64,000 nucleotides of DNA, taken from positions 62,694 to 126,693 of the forward strand of contig NZ_MAQW01000002.1 of assembly GCF_001682855.1 (NCBI RefSeq), given 5' to 3'. The notes below the pieces were generated by a model that had not been told where the DNA came from, did no database searches, and saw only the letters and a list, made by a program, of their open reading frames with translations. This document shows positions 22,022 through 31,351 of the stretch, piece by piece. The DNA comes from Bacillus sp. FJAT-27264 (GTDB lineage Bacteria > Bacillota > Bacilli > Paenibacillales > Paenibacillaceae). Within the stretch, counting starts at the first letter, position 1. Each line of letters starts with the position of its first letter. A program made the position numbers and the translations under genes.

Positions 22022-23254
22022 TTAATACGTCCACCAGTTGCCTGACATCACAATCAGCGAGAACAATTTGATGCTGTCTTCGTAGTAGCCTTCGGCAGAA
22101 CTACTTGCCGTATGGCTCCACACGGAGTTCAACCAGCTTTGATAGGTCGAAGAGGTCATTGCACTAACACCAAACGGTGCATAGAAGGCCCCACTGTTAT
22201 AGCTGCCGAACACAGTTCCATTCAGTTTGTAGCCGTCCTTGATGCTTCCGGGTGCGCCCCCTACCTTAGTTTGAATCCAGCCGTTCATCTGATTAAGCTG
22301 CGACAAGGCACGGTTATCGCCAGTAATCAGGTAGTCTGTAGCAATTCGCCATGGAGTACGACAGGAGTTATAATTGTAATTACCGTCATTAGCATCTTCT
22401 AAGAAGTTTGCCGCTGCGGGCTTGTACACACCACCTGAGTAGATCACGAAGTCAGGCTGCAGACCGGTGCTTGAGCTATATCCGCTATACAGGCTGTTGA
22501 TAATCGTGTACGTCTTGTCCGTAACGTTCTTCCAGCGGGCATCTCCAGTCGCACTTTGGAAAGCCTTCAAATGATTCAGCATGAAATCCGAAGGCCGAGT
22601 AGCCGTATTATAGGAGCCACTGTTCGCCCAGTCGCCGAGACGGATGGTCCACTGGGTCTGGTTAATTTCTTTATCCATAATGGCATTAATAATATTCTTG
22701 GCCGCTTGCAAATAGTTGATTGTACCGCTGCTTCCCCACTGCTTATCTGCTAACAGCAGCGAGAACGCGATATCCATATCTCCGTCTGTGGCCGAATCCT
22801 GACCATCAATGTTTTGAAAACTGCTATTCTGCTTCCAGGACAACAGGTACGGGTTATTCGCACTCGGATGTGCTTTGTAATAATTATAGAGGCCGTCAAA
22901 ATAAGTCTGCGCACTGCTGTCATACCCGGCCATCAGCACGGTGAACAGCATGCCATAGCCATGGGCTTCGGATACGGTTTCCCCGGCCGAATTGTATTTC
23001 ACATAATACTTTCCGGTACCGGCTGGCTTAAGGTAGGCTGCTTTCCATGCATCCCATTTGGTTTTTACTGTATTATCCATACTCGTCTGAGTAACATTAT
23101 CGGGCTTAATAGAACCGGCTGTATAGGTCGTATGCTGTGGAAATGGCTTGTTCACTGCTGCGAATGCAGATCCCGCTGGAAGTATAACGATAGCCAAACA
23201 TAGCGTCATAAGCATTTTCCAATTGAATCTAAGCTTTCCTGTCCTTTTCATCAT
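22022..23254 (-). CDS. Secreted glycoside hydrolase family 8 chitosanase/endoglucanase
   Basis: 410 residues. A Sec signal peptide (about 1-32, cleaved after SAFA) is followed by a single GH8 (alpha/alpha)6 barrel. The proton donor Glu lies in VSEAHGYGM and the family signature is ATDGDMDIAFSLLLADKQWGS. The TWRIATDYL-type segment is present as PWRIATDYL. The sequence type matches the Bacillus/Paenibacillus GH8 chitosanases, which cut chitosan and often beta-1,4-glucan. It starts at the ATG after GAGGAGA. No binding module is attached. Confidence 0.92.
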   Translation of the reverse strand: MMKRTGKLRFNWKMLMTLCLAIVILPAGSAFAAVNKPFPQHTTYTAGSIKPDNVTQTSMDNTVKTKWDAWKAAYLKPAGTGKYYVKYNSAGETVSEAHGYGMLFTVLMAGYDSSAQTYFDGLYNYYKAHPSANNPYLLSWKQNSSFQNIDGQDSATDGDMDIAFSLLLADKQWGSSGTINYLQAAKNIINAIMDKEINQTQWTIRLGDWANSGSYNTATRPSDFMLNHLKAFQSATGDARWKNVTDKTYTIINSLYSGYSSSTGLQPDFVIYSGGVYKPAAANFLEDANDGNYNYNSCRTPWRIATDYLITGDNRALSQLNQMNGWIQTKVGGAPGSIKDGYKLNGTVFGSYNSGAFYAPFGVSAMTSSTYQSWLNSVWSHTASSSAEGYYEDSIKLFSLIVMSGNWWTY

Positions 23255-23506
23255 TTAATCGTCTCCTCTTCTAAATGCTGATTTAGTGATCAACAAGCAG
23301 GGGCACTAGCCATACACGTTAAAAGACAAATGACATAAATAAATTGGTTAATCTGTTAAATAATGATTGCAAATCGCAATACCAATATATTCTGCAATCT
23401 AGTAACTGTCAATATCAAACGTACCGCAAAACATAGTTTCCACATTCCTCCTGGTGTACCCCTCTTTGCTCTCTACCGCATGACTTACTTTCCAGGCTCT
23501 CATCAC
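23255..23506. other. Upstream region of the GH8 gene
   Basis: Holds no gene. ATTGC-GATTT-GCAAT (about 23366-23384) is a dyad within the upstream AT-rich DNA and could bind a regulator. Nothing else stands out. Confidence 0.35.
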
Positions 23507-23555
23507 TAAAAAAGGATCACCCCTGTCCCAAAGTGGAACAATGAAGTGATCCTTT
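23507..23555 (-). terminator. Terminator of the SDR gene
   Basis: AAAGGATCAC/GTGATCCTTT stem on the minus strand, with an inner hairpin and six T residues. Confidence 0.8.
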
Positions 23556-23565
23556 ATCAATAAAC

Positions 23566-24360
23566 TTAGAACACGCTGCGAACCAAACCGCCGTCCACTC
23601 GCATTGCAGAACCATTAATCGCCGAAGCCAACGGGCTGCTGAGAAAAACGACAACATCCGCAATCTCTTCCGGCCGGATCAGCCTTTGTATAATGGAGGT
23701 TGGACGATTCTCCTTCATAAATCGGGTCTCCGCTTCCTCAATCGTCAGCTTTTCCTGCGGATACAAGGTGCTCAGCATAGTTTCTACACCTTCTGTTAAT
23801 GTAGAGCCCGGCATGACTGTATTCACCGTCACCTTTGTCCCTTTGGTCAGCTCAGCCAAGCTGCGGGAAAGCGATAGCTGCATCGTTTTGGTTGCGCTGT
23901 AGTGAGCCATTTCCTGAGAAGGCATCACTGCAGCCTCACTGGCGATGAAGATAATTCTACCCTCATTGCTCTCCAGCATGTCCTTCAAATAATGACGGCT
24001 AAGCCGAACTCCACTCATGATGTTAACCTCAAAGAACTTAAACCATTCTTCATCCGGAATATCAAAATATTCAGCAGGCTCGAAGATCCCCAAATTGTTG
24101 ATAAGAATATCGACTTTCGGGAATTCCCCCACAAGCTGCTGGCAGCCCGCCTCTGTTCCCAGATCCGCTACCGCTGAGTATAGCTCAGCTTCAGGTTGCT
24201 CCTTCTTGATCTCTTGAATCGTATGATTCACCTTGTCCTCATGCCGTCCATTGATCAGGACAGTTGCACCTTCCCGCACCAACGATTTGGCAATCGCTTT
24301 GCCAATTCCCGATGTTGATCCAGTCACCAGTGCGGTTTTGCCTTCTAAATGTAGCTTCAT
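23566..24360 (-). CDS. Short-chain dehydrogenase/reductase
   Basis: 264 residues, classical SDR Rossmann fold: cofactor motif TGSTSGIGKAI, NNLG in place of NNAG, and the active-site YSATK with preceding Ser. The arginine in NGRHE suggests NADP(H). It is downstream of an aldo/keto reductase, separated by a hairpin, and probably belongs to the same detoxification unit facing the HxlR regulator. Confidence 0.88.
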   Translation of the reverse strand: MKLHLEGKTALVTGSTSGIGKAIAKSLVREGATVLINGRHEDKVNHTIQEIKKEQPEAELYSAVADLGTEAGCQQLVGEFPKVDILINNLGIFEPAEYFDIPDEEWFKFFEVNIMSGVRLSRHYLKDMLESNEGRIIFIASEAAVMPSQEMAHYSATKTMQLSLSRSLAELTKGTKVTVNTVMPGSTLTEGVETMLSTLYPQEKLTIEEAETRFMKENRPTSIIQRLIRPEEIADVVVFLSSPLASAINGSAMRVDGGLVRSVF

Positions 24361-24400
24361 GCCGATTCCTCCTTTGTATACACATACCCTGATACAAGAG

Positions 24401-24441
24401 AGATCACTCCACTCATTCCATATAGAACGAGGGAGTGATCT
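24401..24441 (-). terminator. Hairpin between aldo/keto reductase and SDR
   Basis: AGATCACTCC/GGAGTGATCT 10-bp stem; the U-tract is weak, so read-through into the SDR gene is likely. Confidence 0.55.
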
Positions 24442-24454
24442 TGTTCATGCACTA

Positions 24455-25297
24455 TTAAAAATCGAAGTTGTCCGGGTCTGGGCCGACACGCAGGTGTTGA
24501 TCCAATCCGTCAATTCGTTTCATATCTTCTGCGGACAGCTCGAAGTCAAAGACCGAAGCGTTCTCGACAATACGGTGTTCTTTGGTCGACTTAGGAATCG
24601 TAACAACACCGTTTTGAAGATCCCAACGCAAGATGATTTGGGCAATGGACTTGCCGTATTTAACTGCAATTTCTTGCAGCTCAGGGTTGTCCAGCAGTTG
24701 GCCCTGCATCAGTGGAGACCAGGCCTCGTATTGAATGCCTTGCGCTTTGCAGAAGGCTTGCAGATCTTTTTGCGTCAAGCGCGGGTGATATTCCATCTGG
24801 TTCACCATCGGCTTGATTTCAGCATCTTCGAGCAGGTCTTTTAACTGATGCTCAAGGAAGTTGCTGACTCCAATCGCTTTGACACGTCCCTCTTTATAAA
24901 GAGTCTCCAGCGCTCTCCAGGCTTCCTTATATTTTCCTTTTACAGGCCAATGGATCAGATACAAATCGAGGTATTCCAGACCAAGCTTCTTCAGGCTCAG
25001 TTCATATGCAGCAATGGTGGACTCATAACCGAGATCTGCATTCCACACTTTGGACGTCACGAATAGCTCTTCTCTGGAAATACCAGCGGCTTCAAGCCCT
25101 TGGCGAATTCCGTTACCTACTCCTTCTTCATTTCCATAGATCGCAGCGGTATCCACACTACGGTAGCCGTGGGCAATTGCTGTTTTCACCGCGTTCTCCA
25201 GTTCAGCGCCTTCCTCCACTTGAAATACTCCGAGACCAAACCACGGCATTTTCACCCCATTGGATAGGGTTGTTGTATCTTGCAAATTCTTAGCCAT
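24455..25297 (-). CDS. Aldo/keto reductase (YvgN/glyoxal reductase type)
   Basis: 280 residues with the AKR catalytic tetrad visible: Asp in SVDTAAIYGNEEG, Tyr in the same segment, Lys in FVTSKVWN and His in LIHWPVKG. The C-terminal IPKSTKEHRIVENA binds NADPH. Such enzymes reduce methylglyoxal and other aldehydes. It is divergent from an HxlR regulator across a region of AGTAC half-sites. Confidence 0.93.
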   Translation of the reverse strand: MAKNLQDTTTLSNGVKMPWFGLGVFQVEEGAELENAVKTAIAHGYRSVDTAAIYGNEEGVGNGIRQGLEAAGISREELFVTSKVWNADLGYESTIAAYELSLKKLGLEYLDLYLIHWPVKGKYKEAWRALETLYKEGRVKAIGVSNFLEHQLKDLLEDAEIKPMVNQMEYHPRLTQKDLQAFCKAQGIQYEAWSPLMQGQLLDNPELQEIAVKYGKSIAQIILRWDLQNGVVTIPKSTKEHRIVENASVFDFELSAEDMKRIDGLDQHLRVGPDPDNFDF

Positions 25298-25407
25298 TCT
25301 CTATCTTCCTCCATCTATGATTAATTGCTGAGCTTATAGTATGCCATTCGGCCAAGCTCTAGTCATCAATGCTTGCAAGTGATATGATAGGTTAAAACAT
25401 CCCAAAT

Positions 25408-25452
25408 GAATAGTACGCACTTCAAAGTACCATAGTAACTAAAAAGTACCTA
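25408..25452. promoter_or_regulatory. HxlR-type half-site cluster between aldo/keto reductase and hxlR-like gene
   Basis: Three AGTAC/GTAC half-sites occur in about 45 bp (AGTACGCACTT, AAAGTACC, AAAAGTACC). HxlR-family sensors such as HxlR and YodB bind dyads of GTAC/AGTA type. The location between the regulator and its divergent target fits. Confidence 0.5.
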
Positions 25453-25489
25453 TGAGGATATCAAGAACCCAACAACTGGAGGAATAACC

Positions 25490-25858
25490 ATGACATTGGT
25501 TAAGAAAAAATATAATATTTCGGTGGAGGCCACACTGGAGGTTATTGGCGGGAAATGGAAATGCGTCATCCTCTGCCATTTGACCCATGGCAAAAAACGC
25601 ACTACCGAGCTCAAGCAACTCATGCCTGCTATTACGCAAAAGATGCTGACTCAGCAGCTACGGGAGCTGGAAAGTGACGGTATCATTAACCGGATTAGCT
25701 ATAACCAGGTTCCGCCAAAGGTGGAGTACGAGCTGAGTGAGTATGGTGAAAGTCTGAAGTATATCCTCGATTCGCTATGCAATTGGGGCGAGCAGCATAT
25801 TATCAAGCAATATGGCGACAAACATGCGATGCTTGAAGATAGTATTCTCAACAAGTAA
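25490..25858 (+). CDS. HxlR-family winged-helix regulator
   Basis: 122 residues with the family hallmark EVIGGKWKCVILCHL and ELKQLMPAITQKMLTQQLREL. One Cys (C24, in KWKC) and another shortly after resemble thiol- or aldehyde-sensing members. Divergent from the aldo/keto reductase-SDR pair, so it probably controls it in response to electrophiles or quinones. A GC-rich palindromic stretch follows the stop. Confidence 0.9.
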   Translation: MTLVKKKYNISVEATLEVIGGKWKCVILCHLTHGKKRTTELKQLMPAITQKMLTQQLRELESDGIINRISYNQVPPKVEYELSEYGESLKYILDSLCNWGEQHIIKQYGDKHAMLEDSILNK

Positions 25859-25977
25859 GGCAAGGCATTCCTTGCAGGCTAAGGAGCTGGAGCTGCTGCT
25901 ATGTTGCGCAGAATGGGAGCATTGCAGCAGCTATTTGATTGGAGAAGCCGAAGAAGGATTGGATCAACCGACAAAGC

Positions 25978-26841
25978 CTATCTTCTGCTCATATTTGCAA
26001 ATCGGGGTCCCGGGTAAAAGCCAACTTTTCTATACAGGTTCTCTGCCTCATTGCCAACAGTCACACAAAGCTTAACGACCTGTGAATACTCGTGGGCGGT
26101 TGCTCTCACATAGTTGAGCATAGCTTCAGCGAGCCGTTTGTTTCTATATTTAGGAAGAACGCATAAATCCCCTATTTCGGCAAAACCGAGGGGCATCTTT
26201 TCATAGATACCAGCTATACAAAGCCCGGAAATTTCTTGCTTTTGCTCATCAAATACATACATCGAAAGATTGCGGTGCTCATAGACCTTCATCAGATGCT
26301 GAACATCTGCTATGGCCTTAGCTTCGTCGGGAATACCATAAGTTTCATAGTCAATCCCCCCTGCATATCCCTCTATAAGGATCTTGGCTACCGTGACAAT
26401 ATCCGTTGCCTCATCTAGCGGACGAATAGAAAATCTATCCGGCAACACCGTTGTTATACTATCATCAGCCGGACAGCACATCACTTGCCGAATCACACCC
26501 AGCTTATACCCGAATGCTAGCAAAATACTGACATCTTGTTGTAAGACTCCATTAATGTGCTTAATATCATGACTGCAACTAAATAACGCTCTCCAAAAAA
26601 CCGTTCTGTCAGCAAAAGGTGAGATCAAAAAGGGGTACATTACCGTCCCATCATTGATTATTAACCCGCCAATCCTCACCTCGTCACACAGAATCCAATA
26701 ACATTGATCACTGAATTGAGTATCTTGAAGACGTGTATTCCAGTCATACCACATCTCAATATCCGTATCGGCATAGATCACCTGGTACACGGCAAAGCGT
26801 TCTTTGTCTGCTTGTTCCAGTCTATATTTTGGCATATTCAT
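25978..26841 (-). CDS. GNAT-family acetyltransferase (C-terminal GNAT domain)
   Basis: About 287 residues from the ATG near 26841 (MNMPKYRL, after GTGGGG). The C-terminal half is a GNAT fold with the acetyl-CoA-binding segment LCVLPKYRNKRLAEAMLNYV followed by VGNEAENLYRKVGFYP. The N-terminal half looks like a degenerate second GNAT-like domain. The acceptor substrate is unknown. Confidence 0.78.
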   Translation of the reverse strand: MNMPKYRLEQADKERFAVYQVIYADTDIEMWYDWNTRLQDTQFSDQCYWILCDEVRIGGLIINDGTVMYPFLISPFADRTVFWRALFSCSHDIKHINGVLQQDVSILLAFGYKLGVIRQVMCCPADDSITTVLPDRFSIRPLDEATDIVTVAKILIEGYAGGIDYETYGIPDEAKAIADVQHLMKVYEHRNLSMYVFDEQKQEISGLCIAGIYEKMPLGFAEIGDLCVLPKYRNKRLAEAMLNYVRATAHEYSQVVKLCVTVGNEAENLYRKVGFYPGPRFANMSRR

Positions 26842-26979
26842 CCCCACTTTAGATCGCTCCCTTCTGCATATCGACTTGATCATACAGCTTGTTATATTTA
26901 AATATTCTCGCCGAACACTACACGTTGTACCAATACATTGGATGCTCGGTATAATGCCCGTAAGCAGCCTTAACCCACA

Positions 26980-27666
26980 TCAGAACGAGTAGTACACCTC
27001 TTTGCCATCTAGAAAATCTCGACAATGCGTACTGCATACTTTTGCAGCGTCCTCTTTAATCCACCCATTCTTCTCCGGATCATTAATGAAAAATGCATAA
27101 CTAATGAAAATATCCATAAATATTTGTCCTTCGATATATCGGATATCCTCAAAAGAAAAGTTCGCTTTTGAAGCATAACCCTCCAAAAAGGGTGTTCGCA
27201 GCTCACTTTTTAGCATGGAAGAGGCGCTGCCCAAGTCAAAGAAAAAATATCCGTATCCAAACAAACAAAAATCTATTAACGAAGGGTTTCCTTCAGAGAC
27301 TACGATATTCCCCAATTGATAATCCGCATGAATAACACCCCAGGAATCTTCTCTTGCATCCAATTCGGTGATTTGCTCTTTCACAATGAGTAGAACGCTT
27401 GTAATTACATCATAGTCTCCCTGATTGAGACTACCATGTTCCACCCCTTGCCAGAGCTCTGTTAATGCTTCTTCAATCCTTGCAGCATCATAAAGTGGTC
27501 TATATAACTCCTGTGGAACTAATGTCTGAGAGAATTTATGTAATCTGGCTACATCTTCTCCTAATTTATCTACGATCTGCGTGATATTATCTTCCTCTAG
27601 CGTAAGTGTCGACCCTTCGATCCACTCAAGAAGAGTTGCAAATGTCGCCCTCTTTTCTGAATAAAA
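26980..27666 (-). pseudogene. Truncated aminoglycoside phosphotransferase-family gene
   Basis: The open frame encodes the C-terminal APH/choline-kinase fold with the catalytic loop VIHADYQLGNIVV and the metal-binding LIDFCLFGYG in the DFG-like position. Reading upstream in the same frame continues protein-like sequence (ATLLEWIEG, a typical hinge) to about 27658, then meets a TGA at 27667. The N-lobe with the ATP-binding lysine, normally 80-100 residues, is missing and the DNA upstream is AT-rich non-coding. It is therefore a 5'-truncated pseudogene. Confidence 0.7.
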
Positions 27667-27669
27667 TCA

Positions 27670-28295
27670 ATCAACCTTAGTCTACCAATCATTGATTATA
27701 TTTGATTTAGAAAAAATGGTTATAAACTAAACTCTATTCTTTTAACCCGATTTAAATTCGTTCCAATCCCCCATTTAAATACAATTTTCTAAATCTAGTT
27801 GACAAATATTTCACTTTTGTATTATCCTTAATTTTACATAGATACCAAAGATTTTTAATACTACCGCAACAATACTCACATTATTGTGACAGATGAACGT
27901 CTGTTATCTACCTTGCACCTCCCCATATCCGACGCACTCTATAACTTCCAAATAACTGTACTCCGCTGATTTACGCTTCCCTCTTCTAGACCTACAACCT
28001 ACCCACACTTATTTGCGTATAAATCTATTTTGTTGTCTTCCCCTGTCCATTTTGCTAGACTCGTTAATCTTCTAAAAATAATAGATAGCGCTTACATACT
28101 ATGTTATATACCACTCACGATAGTCGCAATTCTGTGTAGAACAGAAAGGATGAGAGTGATGGGCGTGAATAGGCATGGCTGCGCAGCAAAATGGATGAGG
28201 GACAAAGAAATACAAATGAAAGGGCGTGGTCCGCCTGGAGAGGAGGGTATGGATAGGCTACTAGATTTTAAAATTCAAACCAAAAAGGAGAATTT
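27670..28295. other. AT-rich intergenic region upstream of the chitinase
   Basis: No gene is supported. It contains a cre-like site (28083-28096), short AT-rich stretches that could be promoters, and the chitinase ribosome site AAGGAG. A frame at 28030-28299 lacks family resemblance and a ribosome site. Confidence 0.5.
28083..28096. promoter_or_regulatory. Catabolite-responsive (cre-like) site before the chitinase
   Basis: AGATAGCGCTTACA (reverse complement TGTAAGCGCTATCT) matches the CcpA cre pattern TGNAARCGNWWWCA at 13 of 14 positions on the minus strand. Confidence 0.5.
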
Positions 28296-28298
28296 GTG

Positions 28299-29852
28299 AT
28301 GAACAAAAATCGAGTTAGCACTACCCCATCTATCAGTAAAATAGTTACGCTCCTCTTCTTATCTTTCATTCTTGTCGCTTCGAGCCTTGTCGTGGGGCCA
28401 GCACAGCAGGCCGATGCCGCTCCTCTTCCTAAAAAAATCATCGCTTATGTAGCCGGCTGGGCCAACTTGACCGCGAATGATATCAAAGCAGAGCAATTGT
28501 CTCATATCAATTACTCCTTTGCCCTGATCTCCAACGGCAGAGCCACTATTACGAATAATGACCGTACGAATCTGCAAACTATGGTAGGACTGAAATCCAG
28601 AAATCCGGATTTAAAGGTTCTATTATCTGTCGGGGGCTGGGGTGCGAACGGTTTTTCTGATGCTGCACTGACAGACGCCTCCCGTACAACCTTTGCCGAC
28701 AGTCTTGTGCAACTGGTGACTGCCAATAACTTGGATGGCGTCGATCTGGACTGGGAATATCCAACTAACCCTGCAGCAGGCACAACCGCACGGCCGCAGG
28801 ATAAACAAAATTTCACCTTGCTTCTCTCAAAGGTTCGCGACAAACTGAACGCGCAGGGGCAAATTAATGGCAAGCAGTACCTGCTGACTATTGCCGCTGG
28901 AGCCAGCAGCAGCTATCTGAATGGCGTAGAAATCAATAATATCACGCCACTGCTGGACTGGATCAATCTGATGACGTACGATTTCCACGGAAGCTGGGAT
29001 GCGACCACTGGTCACCATACGAATTTGTCCGGAAGAGATATTAGTGTAACCTCCGCGGTCAATTTGTTCCGAAATGGCGGCGTTCCCGCAAGCAAACTGG
29101 TCATTGGCGGTGCCTTTTACGGCCGGTCCTGGACAGGTGTGCAGAATAGCAATAATGGCCTCGACAGGCCTGGTTCCGGGGGCTTCGAACCTGATTACAA
29201 CACGATTGTCAGCCAATATTTGAATAAAAACGGATACACACGGTATTGGGACAGCAGTGCACAAGCCCCTTACCTGTTTAATGGAAATACCTTTATCTCT
29301 TATGACGATCCACAATCTCTCACTCTGAAGGTACAATATGTGAAGAACAATGCTCTGGGCGGCATTATGTTCTGGGAATACAGCAATGACAGATCTGGTG
29401 CACTGCTTCAGGCCATTTACTCAGAGGTAACTGGTAATGTGACACCCAATCCAACTGGATACTCCTACCTGGTTGCCCAAGCCAATCAGCAAATCGTCTC
29501 TGCTGAAAACTACGGTAATGAGCAATTGGTCGCCAACAGAGCAACCGCAGGAGACTGGGAGCTTTTTGAATTAGTTACGAACTCGGATGGCACAGTGTCC
29601 CTCAAGTCCAAAATCAATAGTAGGTATGTCACCGCTGATCTCAATACAGGTGGTGCACTGATCGCCAAAGCAACAACCATCCAGCAGTGGGAGAAGTTTA
29701 ATCGTGTAGATTTAGGAAATGGCACGATTGCCCTGCAAGCGCTGGCCAATAACTTGTATGTTACCGCTGACTTAAATAACGGGGGCAAGCTGGTTGCCAG
29801 CCGCACTGCTGTGGGTGGAGCCTGGGAGGCTTTCCGGGTGAGCAACAACTAA
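28299..29852 (+). CDS. Secreted GH18 chitinase with C-terminal fascin-like beta-trefoil
   Basis: 517 residues. A signal peptide (about 1-42) is followed by a GH18 TIM barrel (about 45-375) with the catalytic DGVDLDWEYP motif and the SVGGWG strand. The C-terminal about 120 residues contain repeated units ending in SRYVTADLNTGG and NLYVTADLNNGG, typical of a fascin-like beta-trefoil that may bind polysaccharide. The ATG at 28299 has AAGGAG eight bases upstream, and a GTG sits just before it. Catabolite repression is suggested by the upstream cre-like site. Two terminators follow. Confidence 0.93.
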   Translation: MNKNRVSTTPSISKIVTLLFLSFILVASSLVVGPAQQADAAPLPKKIIAYVAGWANLTANDIKAEQLSHINYSFALISNGRATITNNDRTNLQTMVGLKSRNPDLKVLLSVGGWGANGFSDAALTDASRTTFADSLVQLVTANNLDGVDLDWEYPTNPAAGTTARPQDKQNFTLLLSKVRDKLNAQGQINGKQYLLTIAAGASSSYLNGVEINNITPLLDWINLMTYDFHGSWDATTGHHTNLSGRDISVTSAVNLFRNGGVPASKLVIGGAFYGRSWTGVQNSNNGLDRPGSGGFEPDYNTIVSQYLNKNGYTRYWDSSAQAPYLFNGNTFISYDDPQSLTLKVQYVKNNALGGIMFWEYSNDRSGALLQAIYSEVTGNVTPNPTGYSYLVAQANQQIVSAENYGNEQLVANRATAGDWELFELVTNSDGTVSLKSKINSRYVTADLNTGGALIAKATTIQQWEKFNRVDLGNGTIALQALANNLYVTADLNNGGKLVASRTAVGGAWEAFRVSNN

Positions 29853-29898
29853 TCGAGGGGCATGGGAGCAGCAGGCCTTCACCTTAATGAAAGGTAGA

Positions 29899-29936
29899 AT
29901 CTCTGCGTGATCTGCTCGATGAGCAGAGATATTTTT
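29899..29936 (+). terminator. Terminator of the chitinase gene
   Basis: ATCTCTGC/GCAGAGAT stem followed by ATTTTTA. Confidence 0.75.
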
Positions 29937-29947
29937 ACAAGCACAGT

Positions 29948-29991
29948 AAAAGCCAGCCGGTCTCCAGTAACAAGGGGACTCGCTGGCTTTT
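29948..29991. terminator. Second, bidirectional terminator downstream of the chitinase
   Basis: AAAAGCCAGC/GCTGGCTTTT with an inner GGTCTCC/GGGGACT pairing; A- and T-runs on both sides. Confidence 0.75.
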
Positions 29992-30105
29992 CAATGATAG
30001 GTGTACATTTAATTGCTAATGAACGCTGTCAGCTGCTCTATCGTCCGCTTAATGTACATAGCCCCTCTCATAAATCAATTGTAGAACGCTAGACCTTTGC
30101 AATCA

Positions 30106-30600
30106 TCACCAATCCAAACCATGCGCTTCAATAAAGTTACTGGTTGCATCTTCCCCATTATCAATAGATACTTTGCCTGTTGTTCCCACTGGAACGCCCG
30201 CTTTGATGAGCAATTGACCAACATGACACTTCTCTTCCGCTTGTAAAATCAATGCTTCCGCTGCGGTAACGTGTTCAGCTGTCGCATCGGAAGATAAAAT
30301 AATATGCGGATGGTGGTTGATGCTGAGCTGTTCTCCTTTAGATACTGTACCTTCTGTGTCCATGATAAACCCGGAGACCGGCAGTTGGCTTCGGTCGAGC
30401 ATATAAGACAGGGTCATCGTATAACAAGCAACGGCCGAAGACATCAGCAATTGTTGGGGTTCTGCCCCTTCCCCGCTGCCGCCTTTAAGAACAGGGATTG
30501 CAATCTGCGTCTTTAGATTCTCACTTGAAATCCGGCCGTCCCCCTTTGCTCCTTTATACCAAACAGCGTTCATATTAATGGTTGTATCCGCCATTTCCAT
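30106..30600 (-). CDS. OsmC-family peroxide/thiol stress protein
   Basis: About 164 residues, with peroxidatic Cys in SSAVACYTMTLSYML and resolving Cys in AEEKCHVGQLL, the two-cysteine pattern of OsmC/Ohr-type hydroperoxidases. It is the last gene of trxB-rhodanese-thioredoxin-osmC. The ATG overlaps the stop of the thioredoxin-like gene (TGATG). A second ATG six bases on (MADTTIN) is also possible. Confidence 0.88.
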   Translation of the reverse strand: MEMADTTINMNAVWYKGAKGDGRISSENLKTQIAIPVLKGGSGEGAEPQQLLMSSAVACYTMTLSYMLDRSQLPVSGFIMDTEGTVSKGEQLSINHHPHIILSSDATAEHVTAAEALILQAEEKCHVGQLLIKAGVPVGTTGKVSIDNGEDATSNFIEAHGLDW

Positions 30601-30941
30601 CACTCCTCTTCATTTACTAACATATAGATCTGATCTAATTGCTCCCGCAGCCGGTCGAAGACTACAAACCGGTCGGCTCTGATGTACTCCCTCTGGCCTG
30701 CCATTAGCAGCATCACAGGCACTGTGAAAATCAAAAATTGTGACGCCACCTCTTCCACCACATTAGCATCAATATGTCCGAGGTGAATTTCCGGGTATGC
30801 GTCCAGCAGTTCCCTTAGCTTGGGCAAGATCGCATGGCATACACTGCACTCTGGTCTGGACACGTACAGGAAGCTCAGCTCATGCTTTTCAAGAAAATCA
30901 TCAGCCATTTCGATTGAAGTTATTTCTGTAATTTCTTTCAT
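30600..30941 (-). CDS. Thioredoxin-family protein with CSVC active site
   Basis: 113 residues. The active site is SRPECSVCHA instead of WCGPC, and FTVPVMLLM carries the cis-proline. The helix-strand order is a thioredoxin fold. It lies between the rhodanese-like and OsmC genes with 4-nt overlaps, so it probably shuttles electrons or persulfide sulfur within this thiol-stress operon. Confidence 0.85.
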   Translation of the reverse strand: MKEITEITSIEMADDFLEKHELSFLYVSRPECSVCHAILPKLRELLDAYPEIHLGHIDANVVEEVASQFLIFTVPVMLLMAGQREYIRADRFVVFDRLREQLDQIYMLVNEEE

Positions 30942-31336
30942 ACGGAACCTCCATTCAAAGGTTCTTGAACACTGCTTAAGTGTCTTAGAACCGGGCCGTG
31001 GACCGCATACAATCGGCGAAATCCCCTTCTGTGCAGAATCCGAGCGGCCTTTTTGCTTTTACAATAATTATCCGCCAGAATCATCACTGCATCCCCGGAC
31101 GATAAACTCTGATTCCACACAAAAGGTAAGCGGCCCAGCGATATGTTAATCGTGTCAGGGATGTGTTCCTTGTCGTATAAAACGGCATCCCTGACATCGA
31201 GTACTTTAATAGAGGATGGCAAAGCCATCAGACTGTCCTGTAAGTTCATTCGCAAGCACGATAACGATGGAACCGGCCAAAGCTGAAGCACCATCCATAT
31301 TAGACCGACAATAAGTGCTGTATATATAATAATCAT
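30938..31336 (-). CDS. Membrane-anchored rhodanese-like protein
   Basis: 132 residues. One N-terminal helix (about 1-22) is followed by a rhodanese domain: VLDVRDAVLYDKEHIPDTINI and the active-site loop ADNYCKSKKAAR with the catalytic Cys. It transfers sulfane sulfur to thiols. It sits 15 bp after the trxB stop and overlaps the next gene by 4 nt. Together with the ArsR-rhodanese regulator it points to reactive sulfur species. Confidence 0.82.
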   Translation of the reverse strand: MIIIYTALIVGLIWMVLQLWPVPSLSCLRMNLQDSLMALPSSIKVLDVRDAVLYDKEHIPDTINISLGRLPFVWNQSLSSGDAVMILADNYCKSKKAARILHRRGFRRLYAVHGPVLRHLSSVQEPLNGGSV

Positions 31337-31351
31337 GTCTTTGACTATCGC

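Noticed and set aside
28030..28299. An 89-codon frame upstream of the chitinase
   Set aside because: No ribosome site or family; it crosses the cre-like site and runs into the chitinase start.
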